Positions 7,795 to 15,856 of a stretch of DNA of 26,094 nucleotides are shown one piece after another. Position numbers and translations under genes: made by a program. Positions within the stretch are counted from its first letter, which is position 1; the number at the start of each line of letters is the position of its first letter. Source of the DNA: JBCCMB01 sp039026555 (GTDB taxonomy: Bacteria; Pseudomonadota; Alphaproteobacteria; Caulobacterales; Hyphomonadaceae); assembly GCA_039026555.1 (NCBI GenBank), contig JBCCMB010000026.1, positions 1 through 26,094 on the forward strand. Reading direction: 5' to 3'. The notes beneath the pieces are model-generated. The model worked only from the letters and a program-made list of their open reading frames with translations, had not been told where the DNA came from and ran no database searches.

Positions 7795-8096
7795 AGAAGA
7801 AGCCGATAGAGTAGTTTGGGCAGTTGGACTTCAGATCGGGCGGCGCGAACCGACCGGCGTTAAGGCGACGAACAGCGTTTCCTCCTCAATCGAGGGAACG
7901 TTGTTTGTTTTTTGGGTTTTTTTGCCGCTCAAGCAGGCAGTCGCGCCGCTTTCCCCCATGACAGGCGCCGCAATTCTAGACGTAACGGCGTCTCTAAGGC
8001 CTCGGTGCGTTATCAAATGCACGATGGGCGTCTAGACTTTGACCATACACAAGAAGATCGCGCCGTCCGAAATTGGCGCGCGATTGGGCGGCTAAA
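7795..8096. other. 302-bp gap between the ureohydrolase and the permease-kinase gene
   Basis: No convincing gene. A 63-codon minus-strand frame (7831-8022) exists but has no recognisable product or ribosome site. The region has an AT-rich patch with T-runs at about 7901-7921, no strong hairpin in front of it, and a cluster of CGTCT motifs further right (listed separately). It probably holds the end of the upstream transcript and the promoter of the permease-kinase operon. Confidence 0.5.
7975..8038. promoter_or_regulatory. Repeated CGTCTAGA motifs with a possible promoter
   Basis: TCTAGACG at 7975-7982 is the exact inverse of CGTCTAGA at 8029-8036. GGCGTCT occurs at 7987-7993 and again at 8027-8033, exactly 40 bp apart. 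A possible promoter, TTATCA (8010-8015) with 17 nt to TAGACT (8033-8038), overlaps the right-hand motif; both boxes match the consensus at only 4 of 6 positions. The arrangement would suit a dimeric regulator binding at the promoter of the kinase gene 58 nt downstream. All of this is pattern reading without support from related sequences. Confidence 0.3.
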
Positions 8097-11000
8097 ATGA
8101 CGCGCAGCGACTACATCGTTCGGGAAAAACGCCTCTACAACAAATGGGTGGCGAGCCAAACGCTTGAGGATTATGCGCTCCGCTATACCGCCGATAAGGC
8201 GCGTCGTTGGTCCGCGCGCACAGTCGCCGGCACGGCGATCGGCGCCACGGCCTTCCTTGCTTGCGAAGCCATCGGCGCCAGCATCACCCTCGCCTTCGGT
8301 TTCACCAACAGCGTCGCCGCCATCGGCGCAGCCGTCGTGCTCATGTTTCTGGTCGGCATACCCATCGCCTATCACGCCGCCAAAGAAGGGCTGGACATCG
8401 ACCTCCTGACCCGCGGTGCGGGTTTTGGCTATCTGGGGTCCACCCTCACCTCTTTGATCTACGCGTCATTCACCTTTCTCCTCTTCGCGGTGGAAGCCAG
8501 CATTATGTCGGTCGCCATTCAAGCGCTGCTCGGCGTTCATATCAGTATCGCGCACCTTATCTCCACTTTGGTCGTGATCCCGATCGCGCTTTACGGCATG
8601 AGCGCCATTACACGCTTCCAGGCGCTGACGCAGCCGATCTGGATTGCTCTGCAGCTTGCTCCGATCGCCTATATTCTCTGGAAGGGCGGGCCCGCTTTAG
8701 AGCAATGGACATTGTTTGTCGGGCGCGAAGACGGCGCCGGCGAAGGCGTCAGCCTCTTCTTTTTCGGATTGGCGCTCTCCACGCTTTTGTCCTTGCTGCC
8801 CCAAATCGGGGAACAAGCCGACTATTTACGCTTCATGCCAAAGCCGGAGAAAATCGGCAGAACCAAATGGCTCGTCGCCGTTATGGCGGCCGGGCCGGGC
8901 TGGGTCCTTATCGGCGGCGTGAAGCTTCTTTTGGGATCCGTGCTTGCGGTTTATGTCCTCGGCCTGGGCGGATCGGACACCGACGCCTCCAGCCCGACGG
9001 CGATGTTCCGAACTGTGTTTACGGACATCTTCTCCAGCGCGGAGTTCGGGCTGATCGCCACCGGGCTTTTCGTGGTCGTGTGCCAGTTGAAGATCAATGT
9101 CACCAACGCCTATGCAGGCTCGATCGCGTGGTCGAATTTCTTCTCACGACTCACTCACAGCCATCCCGGACGCGTGGTATGGCTTGTCTTCAATGTGCTC
9201 TTAGCGCTTCTCCTGATGGAAATGGGTATTTTCGACGCCATCGAGGGCGTCTTGATGCTCTACGCCAATCTCGCCGCCGGGTGGATCGGCGCGCTCACCG
9301 CGGATCTTGTCGTGTCGAAGCCGCTTGGGCTGTCACCCAAGCGCGTGGAGTTCAAGCGCGCCTATCTTTACGACATCAATCCCGTCGGCGTCGGCGCGCT
9401 TCTGCTCTCAGCGATTGCGTCAGGCCTCGCCTATTCGGGACTTCTTGGCGATATAGCCGAAGCGTTTTCCCCCGTCATTGGCCTTTGCGTCGCATTCTTG
9501 GCCGCACCGATGATCGCCTGGTTCACAAAGGGCCGCTACTATCTCGCGCGCACGCCGGAATTGTCAGACGACGACGCCCCGATCGCCTGCACGATCTGCG
9601 AAAACGAATTCCAACCGCGAGACATGGCGGGTTGCGCCATGTTCAAAGCGCCGATCTGTTCCTTGTGCTGCACGCTAGAAGTGCGCTGCCAGGACATGTG
9701 CAAAACGAATTCGCGCTTCGATGAGCAATCTATGCGTTTGTTCGAGCGCATTCTTCCCAAATCGCTTTCGCAATACGCCAACACGACAATCGGACAATCC
9801 GCCGGATTGATCCTGCTTGCGACGTTCTCTATCGCGAGCGTGCTTGTCCTGATCTATTGGCACCATACGCCCTCCAGCGCGGCCGCCGCGGCCGATATGC
9901 GCAGCCTGTTGAGCGACGTGTTTGTGGTCTTCACACTAATCGCCGGCGTGACGGCGTGGATCGTTGTGCTCGCGCACCGATCGCGCCAATCCGCATTCCG
10001 CGAAACGGCGCACCATATGGAAAAGCTGGTCGAGGAGATCGCCGCGCACGAAGTCACCGACGGCAGACTGCAACACGCCAAGCAGATCGCAGAAGACGCT
10101 AATCGCGCCAAGAGCCGCTTCTTAGTCAGCGTCAGCCACGAAATCCGATCGCCGCTAAACTCGATCTACGGCTATGCGCAATTATTAGAGAAAGGCGGCG
10201 TCGGCGCACCGGAAAATGCAGGCCGCGTCATTCGTCGAAGCTCGGAACACCTGTCCAATTTGGTCGAAGGCTTGATGGAAATGTCGCAGGTCGAGGGCGG
10301 CGTCTTAAAGCTTGAACGCGACATCGTTAACTTTCCCGATTTCTTGGACCAGATTGCCGACATGCTGCGCCCGCAAGCCCGAGCGAAGGGGCTGAACTTT
10401 GTCTACGACCCCGCGAAGAATTTACCCGAATATGTGCGCACGGACCCAAAGCGGCTGCGTCAAATCCTGATCAACATCCTCTCAAACGCCATCAAATTTA
10501 CGCCCAGAGGCGATATCGTCTTCCGCATCAGCTATCGCAGCGAAATCGCCCATTTTGAGATTAGCGACACTGGCGTCGGCATCTCGCCGGACAATATCAA
10601 CCGCATTTTCGAACCCTTCGAACGGGTCGATCAAATCGGCGCGTCCAAGGCGCCGGGCATTGGGCTTGGCCTCTCCATCGCCCGTGTTTTGGCGCACGTG
10701 ATGGGCGCTGAGATTACGGTGGAGAGCAAAGTCGGCGCCGGCACGTCGTTCCGTGTGCGCGCCATGCTTTCTCGGCCCATGAAGGATGATATCGACAAGC
10801 GCCATCGCCGCGAGGCCGTGGACGCCGAGATCGGCCATGAGCAAAAAGTGCTGATGATTGACGACGATCCAAACCAGCTCGCGCTTGTCTCCAGCTTTTT
10901 GGCGCCTCAAGGGTATCAAATCGCTGCGTTCGGCAACGTCGCGAGCGGCTTGCAAGCGGCGGAGAATTTTTCGCCCGATATCGCGCTGTTGGACGTCAAC

Positions 11001-11489
11001 ATGCCTGACCAATCGGGCTGGGACGCTGCGGAAAGCCTGCGCGCCCGCTACGGCGTTCGGCTGTACATCGTAATGATTTCCGCGGATGCGCAGAGCGCGA
11101 AAACACATGACCCAAAACACGAATTGCATGACAAATTTTTAGCCAAGCCCTTCAATTTCGACGATCTGAACGCCGCTCTGGCGGCGCCGCGCATTCTGCA
11201 AACGACCGATTCGGTTCGCGGCGCGCCGGAACCCAGCGACGCGCGGCCCGCATCATCGCCCGCAATTATGACGCAGCCGACATCAAGTGACCTAGGAGCG
11301 ATTCTAAAGAAGATTAAAACTAGCGCCGAGACAGGACATGTCAGCGGCGTCAAACAAGGGTTGGACTTGTTGGAAGCGGCCGCGCCTGACTCAAACCTAA
11401 CGGCCCAGCGCATCAAATCGCGCTTGGATGCGTTTGATCTGGCCGGCGTCGCGGACATCGCCTCGGAGCATGAAGAGCCCCATGATTGA
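8097..11489 (+). CDS. NCS1-type permease fused to hybrid histidine kinase and receiver
   Basis: 1130 aa from ATG 8097; an in-frame TTG lies at 8073. Order of parts: residues ~35-480, about twelve membrane helices resembling the NCS1 (purine/cytosine/hydantoin) permeases, including GAGFGYLGSTLTSLIYASF; 498-535, eight cysteines spaced C-x2-C-x11-C-x7-C-x2-C-C-x5-C-x3-C, perhaps a zinc or Fe-S site; ~565-635, two more membrane helices; a short coiled linker; HisKA with phospho-acceptor His681 (SHEIRSPLN); HATPase with N-box Asn797, DTGVGIS and GIGLGLSIA; a receiver with Asp966 (LLDVNMP); and a ~90-residue tail with a Pro/Ser/Ala-rich stretch and helices. Permease-kinase fusions exist (CbrA has an SSS-type permease). 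The ligand is unknown; the setting suggests urea or a related nitrogen compound. The next gene, a response regulator, overlaps its end. Confidence 0.92.
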   Translation: MTRSDYIVREKRLYNKWVASQTLEDYALRYTADKARRWSARTVAGTAIGATAFLACEAIGASITLAFGFTNSVAAIGAAVVLMFLVGIPIAYHAAKEGLDIDLLTRGAGFGYLGSTLTSLIYASFTFLLFAVEASIMSVAIQALLGVHISIAHLISTLVVIPIALYGMSAITRFQALTQPIWIALQLAPIAYILWKGGPALEQWTLFVGREDGAGEGVSLFFFGLALSTLLSLLPQIGEQADYLRFMPKPEKIGRTKWLVAVMAAGPGWVLIGGVKLLLGSVLAVYVLGLGGSDTDASSPTAMFRTVFTDIFSSAEFGLIATGLFVVVCQLKINVTNAYAGSIAWSNFFSRLTHSHPGRVVWLVFNVLLALLLMEMGIFDAIEGVLMLYANLAAGWIGALTADLVVSKPLGLSPKRVEFKRAYLYDINPVGVGALLLSAIASGLAYSGLLGDIAEAFSPVIGLCVAFLAAPMIAWFTKGRYYLARTPELSDDDAPIACTICENEFQPRDMAGCAMFKAPICSLCCTLEVRCQDMCKTNSRFDEQSMRLFERILPKSLSQYANTTIGQSAGLILLATFSIASVLVLIYWHHTPSSAAAAADMRSLLSDVFVVFTLIAGVTAWIVVLAHRSRQSAFRETAHHMEKLVEEIAAHEVTDGRLQHAKQIAEDANRAKSRFLVSVSHEIRSPLNSIYGYAQLLEKGGVGAPENAGRVIRRSSEHLSNLVEGLMEMSQVEGGVLKLERDIVNFPDFLDQIADMLRPQARAKGLNFVYDPAKNLPEYVRTDPKRLRQILINILSNAIKFTPRGDIVFRISYRSEIAHFEISDTGVGISPDNINRIFEPFERVDQIGASKAPGIGLGLSIARVLAHVMGAEITVESKVGAGTSFRVRAMLSRPMKDDIDKRHRREAVDAEIGHEQKVLMIDDDPNQLALVSSFLAPQGYQIAAFGNVASGLQAAENFSPDIALLDVNMPDQSGWDAAESLRARYGVRLYIVMISADAQSAKTHDPKHELHDKFLAKPFNFDDLNAALAAPRILQTTDSVRGAPEPSDARPASSPAIMTQPTSSDLGAILKKIKTSAETGHVSGVKQGLDLLEAAAPDSNLTAQRIKSRLDAFDLAGVADIASEHEEPHD

Positions 11490-12387
11490 CCCCGCGCCTA
11501 ACGACCGCGTCCTGATCGTCGACGACACGCTGGAATCCTTACAATTCCTGACAGACACGCTGGAGAGCGCCGGCTTGGACGTGCATGTCGCCATTAGCGG
11601 TGAAGCGGCGCTGGACGTGCTCGGCAAGATTAAGCCGTCCGTCATTTTGATGGACGCGGTAATGCCAGGGATCGATGGATTTGAGACGACGCGCCGTATC
11701 AAACAGCAACCCGATATCGCCGACATTCCGGTGATCTTCATGACCGGACTTACAGCGCCGGAACACGCGGTCGACGCGCTAGAAGCCGGCGGCGTGGATT
11801 ATGTCCGCAAGCCCATCGTCGTTGAAGAATTGCTCGCGCGGGTGAAAGTGCATCTCGCTAACGCCAAACAATCGCGATCCAGCTTGTCGGCATTGGACGC
11901 CGTCGGCCGGCATGTCTTCGCCGTGGATCCAACGGCCGCCCTGCTGTGGTCGACGCCGGAGGCCGACAAATTGCTGCAGGCGTATGATCCCTGCTGGTCG
12001 CCCACCGATGGGTGTGCGCCTCTGGGGCTGCAAAAATTCATCCAGGAAGATCCAGACGAAGGCGCCTCAAAGAAAATTGATCGCGACGATTTTGCGTTGG
12101 AAGCTCTGGTCGTCAGCCGCAAAGCGCCTGGTGAGATCATTTTTCGCCTGAAGGATGTGCGGGAAGGCGCGGACGCCGAACGGCTCGCCTTGCATTTCGG
12201 CCTTACCCGGCGCGAAGCGGAAGTCTTGCAATGGGTCAGCTATGGCAAGCCCAATCGCGTGATTAGCGAAAACCTCGGCGCGAGCCCGCGGACGATCAAC
12301 AAGCATTTAGAACATATTTTCGAGAAGCTCGGCGTCGAGACCCGGGCGGCCGCGGCCGCCTGCGCTGTGAGAGCCTTGTCCGAATAA
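11482..12387 (+). CDS. LuxR-type response regulator, partner of the permease-kinase
   Basis: 301 aa from ATG 11482, which has GAAGAG just upstream. ATG 11470 is an alternative. Receiver at residues ~8-125 with acidic pair Asp14-Asp15, phospho-acceptor Asp58 (LMDAVMPGIDG), Thr88 and Lys110. A middle segment of about 100 residues (~130-230) matches no domain I know. The C-terminal LuxR/GerE helix-turn-helix (~235-295) contains LTRREAEVLQWVSYGK and SPRTINKHLEHIFEKLGV. The start lies inside the kinase gene's last codons, so the two are almost certainly one two-component system. The receiver fused to the kinase may make this a phosphorelay, though no HPt domain is visible. Likely targets are the urease and urt genes. 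It ends 7 bp from the convergent urtE gene with no terminator between. Confidence 0.92.
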   Translation: MIDPAPNDRVLIVDDTLESLQFLTDTLESAGLDVHVAISGEAALDVLGKIKPSVILMDAVMPGIDGFETTRRIKQQPDIADIPVIFMTGLTAPEHAVDALEAGGVDYVRKPIVVEELLARVKVHLANAKQSRSSLSALDAVGRHVFAVDPTAALLWSTPEADKLLQAYDPCWSPTDGCAPLGLQKFIQEDPDEGASKKIDRDDFALEALVVSRKAPGEIIFRLKDVREGADAERLALHFGLTRREAEVLQWVSYGKPNRVISENLGASPRTINKHLEHIFEKLGVETRAAAAACAVRALSE

Positions 12388-12394
12388 TTGGCGG

Positions 12395-13105
12395 CTAGAT
12401 CCGGACCAAATGCGCGACCTCTTCCACACTAACGGCGGCGACGCTGTCGCGCGCGACGATCTTTCCCTGCTGCATGGCGCAGAAGCTGTCCGCAAAGCGC
12501 CAGACAAAATCGATATATTGCTCGACGATCAATATGGAGACGCCCAATTCAGTGCGGATGCTACGCAGCGCGTCTTCTATCTGTTGCACCACATTGGGTT
12601 GAATGCCTTCGGTGGGCTCGTCCAGCAGCAAGAGCTTCGGCGCGCCGGCCAGAGCACGGCCGATCGCCAATTGCTGCTGTTCGCCGCCCGACAGAAATCC
12701 GCCATTGCGTTTACGGACCTCGCCCAGCTTCGGGAAGAGATCAAAGATGTAATCCGGCACTTTATCCTCGCCGCGCCCCCCGCGCGCCGATAGTCCGGTC
12801 TCCAGATTCTCCATCACGGTGAGATGCGGGAAGATGTGACGTCCTTGAGGGACCAGGCCGACCCCTGCGCGGGCGCGTAGATGGCTTTTGAGGTTTGTGA
12901 CGTCCTCATTATCGAAATCGATCGATCCGGTCAAAGCCGGTTGAACGCCCATAATCGCGCGCAGCAGGGTCGTTTTACCGACGCCGTTTCGACCGATCAG
13001 GGCCATCGCCTCACCATGGCGGATCTCCAAATCAATGTCCCAGAGCACTTGGCTTTGCCCATAGGCTGTCGAGATGTTTTTGAGGGACAAGAGGATGTCG
13101 CTCAT
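12395..13105 (-). CDS. urtE: Urea ABC transporter ATP-binding protein UrtE
   Basis: 236 aa. Walker A GRNGVGKTT (38-46), signature LSGGEQQ (138-144), Walker B ending LLLLDEPTEGIQP (DEP at 162-164). The TEGIQP ending is typical of UrtE/LivF-type subunits. It supplies one of the two ATPase subunits of the Urt importer on the inner face of the membrane. It is the last gene of urtABCDE; its start overlaps the urtD stop (ATGA). It faces the LuxR-type regulator tail to tail. Confidence 0.96.
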   Translation of the reverse strand: MSDILLSLKNISTAYGQSQVLWDIDLEIRHGEAMALIGRNGVGKTTLLRAIMGVQPALTGSIDFDNEDVTNLKSHLRARAGVGLVPQGRHIFPHLTVMENLETGLSARGGRGEDKVPDYIFDLFPKLGEVRKRNGGFLSGGEQQQLAIGRALAGAPKLLLLDEPTEGIQPNVVQQIEDALRSIRTELGVSILIVEQYIDFVWRFADSFCAMQQGKIVARDSVAAVSVEEVAHLVRI

Positions 13106-13860
13106 GCCGTATGCCCCAGATAAACGGCGGCCACTTCCGGGTCTTTGCGTACTTCTTCAATATCGCCCTGGAACAGGAATTTTCCTTGATGCATGACAGT
13201 GACGCCCGCCTGCAATTGCTCAACAAAACTCATATCGTGATCGATAACGAGAATGGTGCGTTCATCCCCCAAATCTCGGATCAACTCAGCCGTGCGACGC
13301 GTTTCCTCCGGGCCCATGCCTGCGGTGGGTTCGTCCAATAGCAAAAGCTGGGCGCCCGTCGCGACCGCCATGCCGATTTCCAGCCATTGCTTTTCTCCAT
13401 GAGATAAAAGACCCGCCGGCTCGGCGCGTCGCGCGGTGAGGTCCACACGGTCTAGAGTCTCGTCGACAACCGATACGACTTCTTCGCCAATACTTTGTCG
13501 CAAGGCCCGCCACCAGCGTCGATCTTTCTGCGCAGCCAGTTCTAGATTCTGCGACACGGTCAGCGTTGGCAATACGCCGGGCGCCTGGAATTTTCGACAA
13601 ACGCCCCGCTGCGCGATTTTATGTTCCGGCAAATGCGTGATGTCCGCATCTTCGAACAGGATACGCCCCTCGCTGGCGCGCACGCGGCCGATGATCGTGT
13701 CGCACAGCGTAGACTTTCCCGCACCGTTCGGACCAATAACAACGCGCGTTTCGCCTCTGTTCAATACCAGGCTGAAAGTGTCCAGCGCTTTGAAGCCGTC
13801 AAAATCCACGGTGACGCCGTCAACGCTCAAAAGCGGCGAATTCATTGGCGGAACGATCAT
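13102..13860 (-). CDS. urtD: Urea ABC transporter ATP-binding protein UrtD
   Basis: 252 aa from the ATG at 13860, whose ATGA overlaps the urtC stop. The longer frame to 13956 adds 32 residues unlike the family. A second ATG at 13845 has no ribosome site. Walker A GPNGAGKST (43-51), a variant signature LLSHGEKQWLEIG, and Walker B LLLLDEPTAGMG. The SHGEKQ form is characteristic of UrtD as opposed to general LivG proteins. Works with UrtE to power urea import. Confidence 0.95.
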   Translation of the reverse strand: MIVPPMNSPLLSVDGVTVDFDGFKALDTFSLVLNRGETRVVIGPNGAGKSTLCDTIIGRVRASEGRILFEDADITHLPEHKIAQRGVCRKFQAPGVLPTLTVSQNLELAAQKDRRWWRALRQSIGEEVVSVVDETLDRVDLTARRAEPAGLLSHGEKQWLEIGMAVATGAQLLLLDEPTAGMGPEETRRTAELIRDLGDERTILVIDHDMSFVEQLQAGVTVMHQGKFLFQGDIEEVRKDPEVAAVYLGHTA

Positions 13861-14933
13861 GCTTTCGACCCCCGCCAACGATCCAAAGCCCCGCTCAAAC
13901 CGTTCGGCAAGAACGTCACCGCCAGGATAAAGAGGCCGCCAATGAAGTAATACCAAAGATCCGGAAACGCGCTGGAAATCCGATCCCGCGCGAAATTCAC
14001 CAAAAGCGCGCCTACGATCGCGCCGATGAGGCTGTGCCGCCCGCCGACCGCGACCCAGATCACCATCTCGATGGAGGGCACCACGCCGACTAGCGCCGGC
14101 GAGATGTTCCCCGCATGCAAGGTGAATAACGCCCCCGAAACGCCCGCCAGCATGGCGGCGATGGAGAAGGCTGCGATCTTAAAATTCGCCGGGTCATAGC
14201 CCAAAAATCGGACGCGGTTTTCGCCGTCTCTGGATGCACGCAGCAGCACGCCGAAACGTGACGACAGCAACCATTTGAGACCGAAGAAACACGCCGCCAG
14301 AATAATCAAAGTGACCCAGTAAAGCCCGCGCGGCGTGGCGGGATCAGCGAAGCTGAACCCGAACACATTCGAAAAATTCGTAAGTCCGTTAAAGCCGCCC
14401 GTCCAATCCTGACGCGAGATCAAAAGCGTGGCGAAGGCCAAAGCGAGCGCTTGGGTGATCAATGCGAAATAGGTGCCGCCAACCCGGCGGTGAAAGACGA
14501 GCCAGGAAAACAGCGCGCCGAACACGCCAGGCACGGCGATGATGGCCAAAACTGCAAATACCGGGTTCTCAAACGGCGCCCACCACCACGGTAATTCCGT
14601 CACGCCGCTCCACACCATGAAGTCCGGCAATTCGCCAGCGGGCAAATCGGACAGCTTCATATGCATGGCGATGCAATAACCGCCCAATCCGAAGAACACG
14701 CCCTGGCCGAGGCTTAACACGCCGCCATGTCCCCACAACAGGACTAAGCCCATACCCAACACAGCGAAGGACAAGAAGCGTCCCAACAGGTTAAGATCAT
14801 AGCTCGACAGCAGGTAGGGCGCGGCGACCGCCAAGACGGCGACAACCGCATAGGGCGTCCAACGCGGCAGGCGATCCAGCCGCGCGCTAAACGCCTGAAA
14901 TTTCTCCAGCGCCGCGGCGGTGCGATCAGACAT
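13857..14933 (-). CDS. urtC: Urea ABC transporter permease UrtC
   Basis: 358 aa, LivM-type membrane permease with about ten hydrophobic segments. Conserved blocks LLWGHGGVLSLGQGVFFGLGGY and, near the C-terminus, VAVGGRHSLIGAIVGALLVN are visible. It overlaps urtB by 8 nt and urtD by 4 nt. With UrtB it forms the channel. The start (ATG at 14933) is inside the end of urtB. Confidence 0.95.
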   Translation of the reverse strand: MSDRTAAALEKFQAFSARLDRLPRWTPYAVVAVLAVAAPYLLSSYDLNLLGRFLSFAVLGMGLVLLWGHGGVLSLGQGVFFGLGGYCIAMHMKLSDLPAGELPDFMVWSGVTELPWWWAPFENPVFAVLAIIAVPGVFGALFSWLVFHRRVGGTYFALITQALALAFATLLISRQDWTGGFNGLTNFSNVFGFSFADPATPRGLYWVTLIILAACFFGLKWLLSSRFGVLLRASRDGENRVRFLGYDPANFKIAAFSIAAMLAGVSGALFTLHAGNISPALVGVVPSIEMVIWVAVGGRHSLIGAIVGALLVNFARDRISSAFPDLWYYFIGGLFILAVTFLPNGLSGALDRWRGSKA

Positions 14934-15831
14934 CCAGCGCCCTCGATTTGCGCGCGATTACGCCTTCCGGTTTGAACTGGATGAACAAGATCACGAAGAC
15001 CAGCATCAACACTTGAGCAACGCTGAGATCAACAGAGATTTGCGCCATGGCGGAGAACATGCCGAGCAGAAGCGCGGCAATCGCTGCGCCGGTAATGCTG
15101 CCGAGCCCGCCCATGACAACGACCAAGAAGGCGGGAACAATGTAGCTTTGCCCAACGCTTGGCGTGACCGGCCCTAAGAGCGCCAAGACGACACCAGCCA
15201 GGCCCGCCACGCCGGATCCCAAGCAAAAGACAATAAGGTCGACGCGTTTGACATTGATCCCGGTCGCCGCCGCCATCATGCGGTCTTGGTTCACCGCGCG
15301 GATCAAAAGCCCCATTTTTGTGTATTGAAACGCCAATGCGAGCCCGCCTAAAACAAGCGCTGTGATCACGATGATAAAGATCCGCGCCGAGGGGATGGAA
15401 ACGCCCGCAAACGCGCCTTCCGCGATCCGTATCCCGCCATTGAGCCAATCGGGCGCGCGCACCTCTACGCCGATCGCGCCGAAAATGTCGCGCGCAGCTT
15501 GTTGCAGGATCAGACTGACGCCCCATGTGGCGAGCAACGTATCGAGAGGCCGCGCGGACAAGCGAGAGATGAGCACGGTTTGCAGCACGCCGCCCATCGC
15601 TGCGGCGCCGATAAACGCCACGGGCAAGGCGACCAAAATGCCCAGCGGCCCCGGAACGATTATCAGCGTGAGATAGGCGAGATAGCCGCCCACCATGAGC
15701 ATCTCGCCATGCGCCATATTGATGACGCGCATTAGGCCAAAGCTCAGCGCGAGGCCCAGCGCCGCCAAGAGATAGATCGACGCCAGGCTCGCGCCGTTGA
15801 ACAGCTGATTTAGAAAGAGCGATGCGTCCAT
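14926..15831 (-). CDS. urtB: Urea ABC transporter permease UrtB
   Basis: 301 aa, LivH-type permease, nearly all membrane helices. Shows LGLALSFGLMRVINMAHGE near the N-terminus and VVVMGGLGSITGAAIAALLLG toward the C-terminus. It is the short form of UrtB, without the large N-terminal extracytoplasmic region found in some other bacteria. It follows urtA by 25 bp and overlaps urtC by 8 nt. Confidence 0.94.
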   Translation of the reverse strand: MDASLFLNQLFNGASLASIYLLAALGLALSFGLMRVINMAHGEMLMVGGYLAYLTLIIVPGPLGILVALPVAFIGAAAMGGVLQTVLISRLSARPLDTLLATWGVSLILQQAARDIFGAIGVEVRAPDWLNGGIRIAEGAFAGVSIPSARIFIIVITALVLGGLALAFQYTKMGLLIRAVNQDRMMAAATGINVKRVDLIVFCLGSGVAGLAGVVLALLGPVTPSVGQSYIVPAFLVVVMGGLGSITGAAIAALLLGMFSAMAQISVDLSVAQVLMLVFVILFIQFKPEGVIARKSRALDV

Positions 15832-15856
15832 ATCGCGCCCGCCGATAAAGCCGCCC

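Noticed and set aside
7901..7921. T-runs after the ureohydrolase gene as an intrinsic terminator
   Set aside because: No stable hairpin directly precedes the T-runs, and they lie over 100 bp past the stop codon.
7831..8022. 63-codon minus-strand frame in the gap before the permease-kinase gene
   Set aside because: No ribosome site and no recognisable domain or signal peptide; cannot be supported as a gene from sequence alone.
8207..9724. 505-codon plus-strand open frame inside the permease-kinase gene
   Set aside because: It is the +1/+2 shadow of a membrane-protein gene in GC-rich DNA; its translation is full of Arg and His with no domain, while the overlapping frame has clear domains.
12345..12360. 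16-bp GC-only palindrome near the end of the LuxR-type regulator gene
   Set aside because: It encodes a run of alanines (GCC/GCG codons), which explains the palindrome without a regulatory role.
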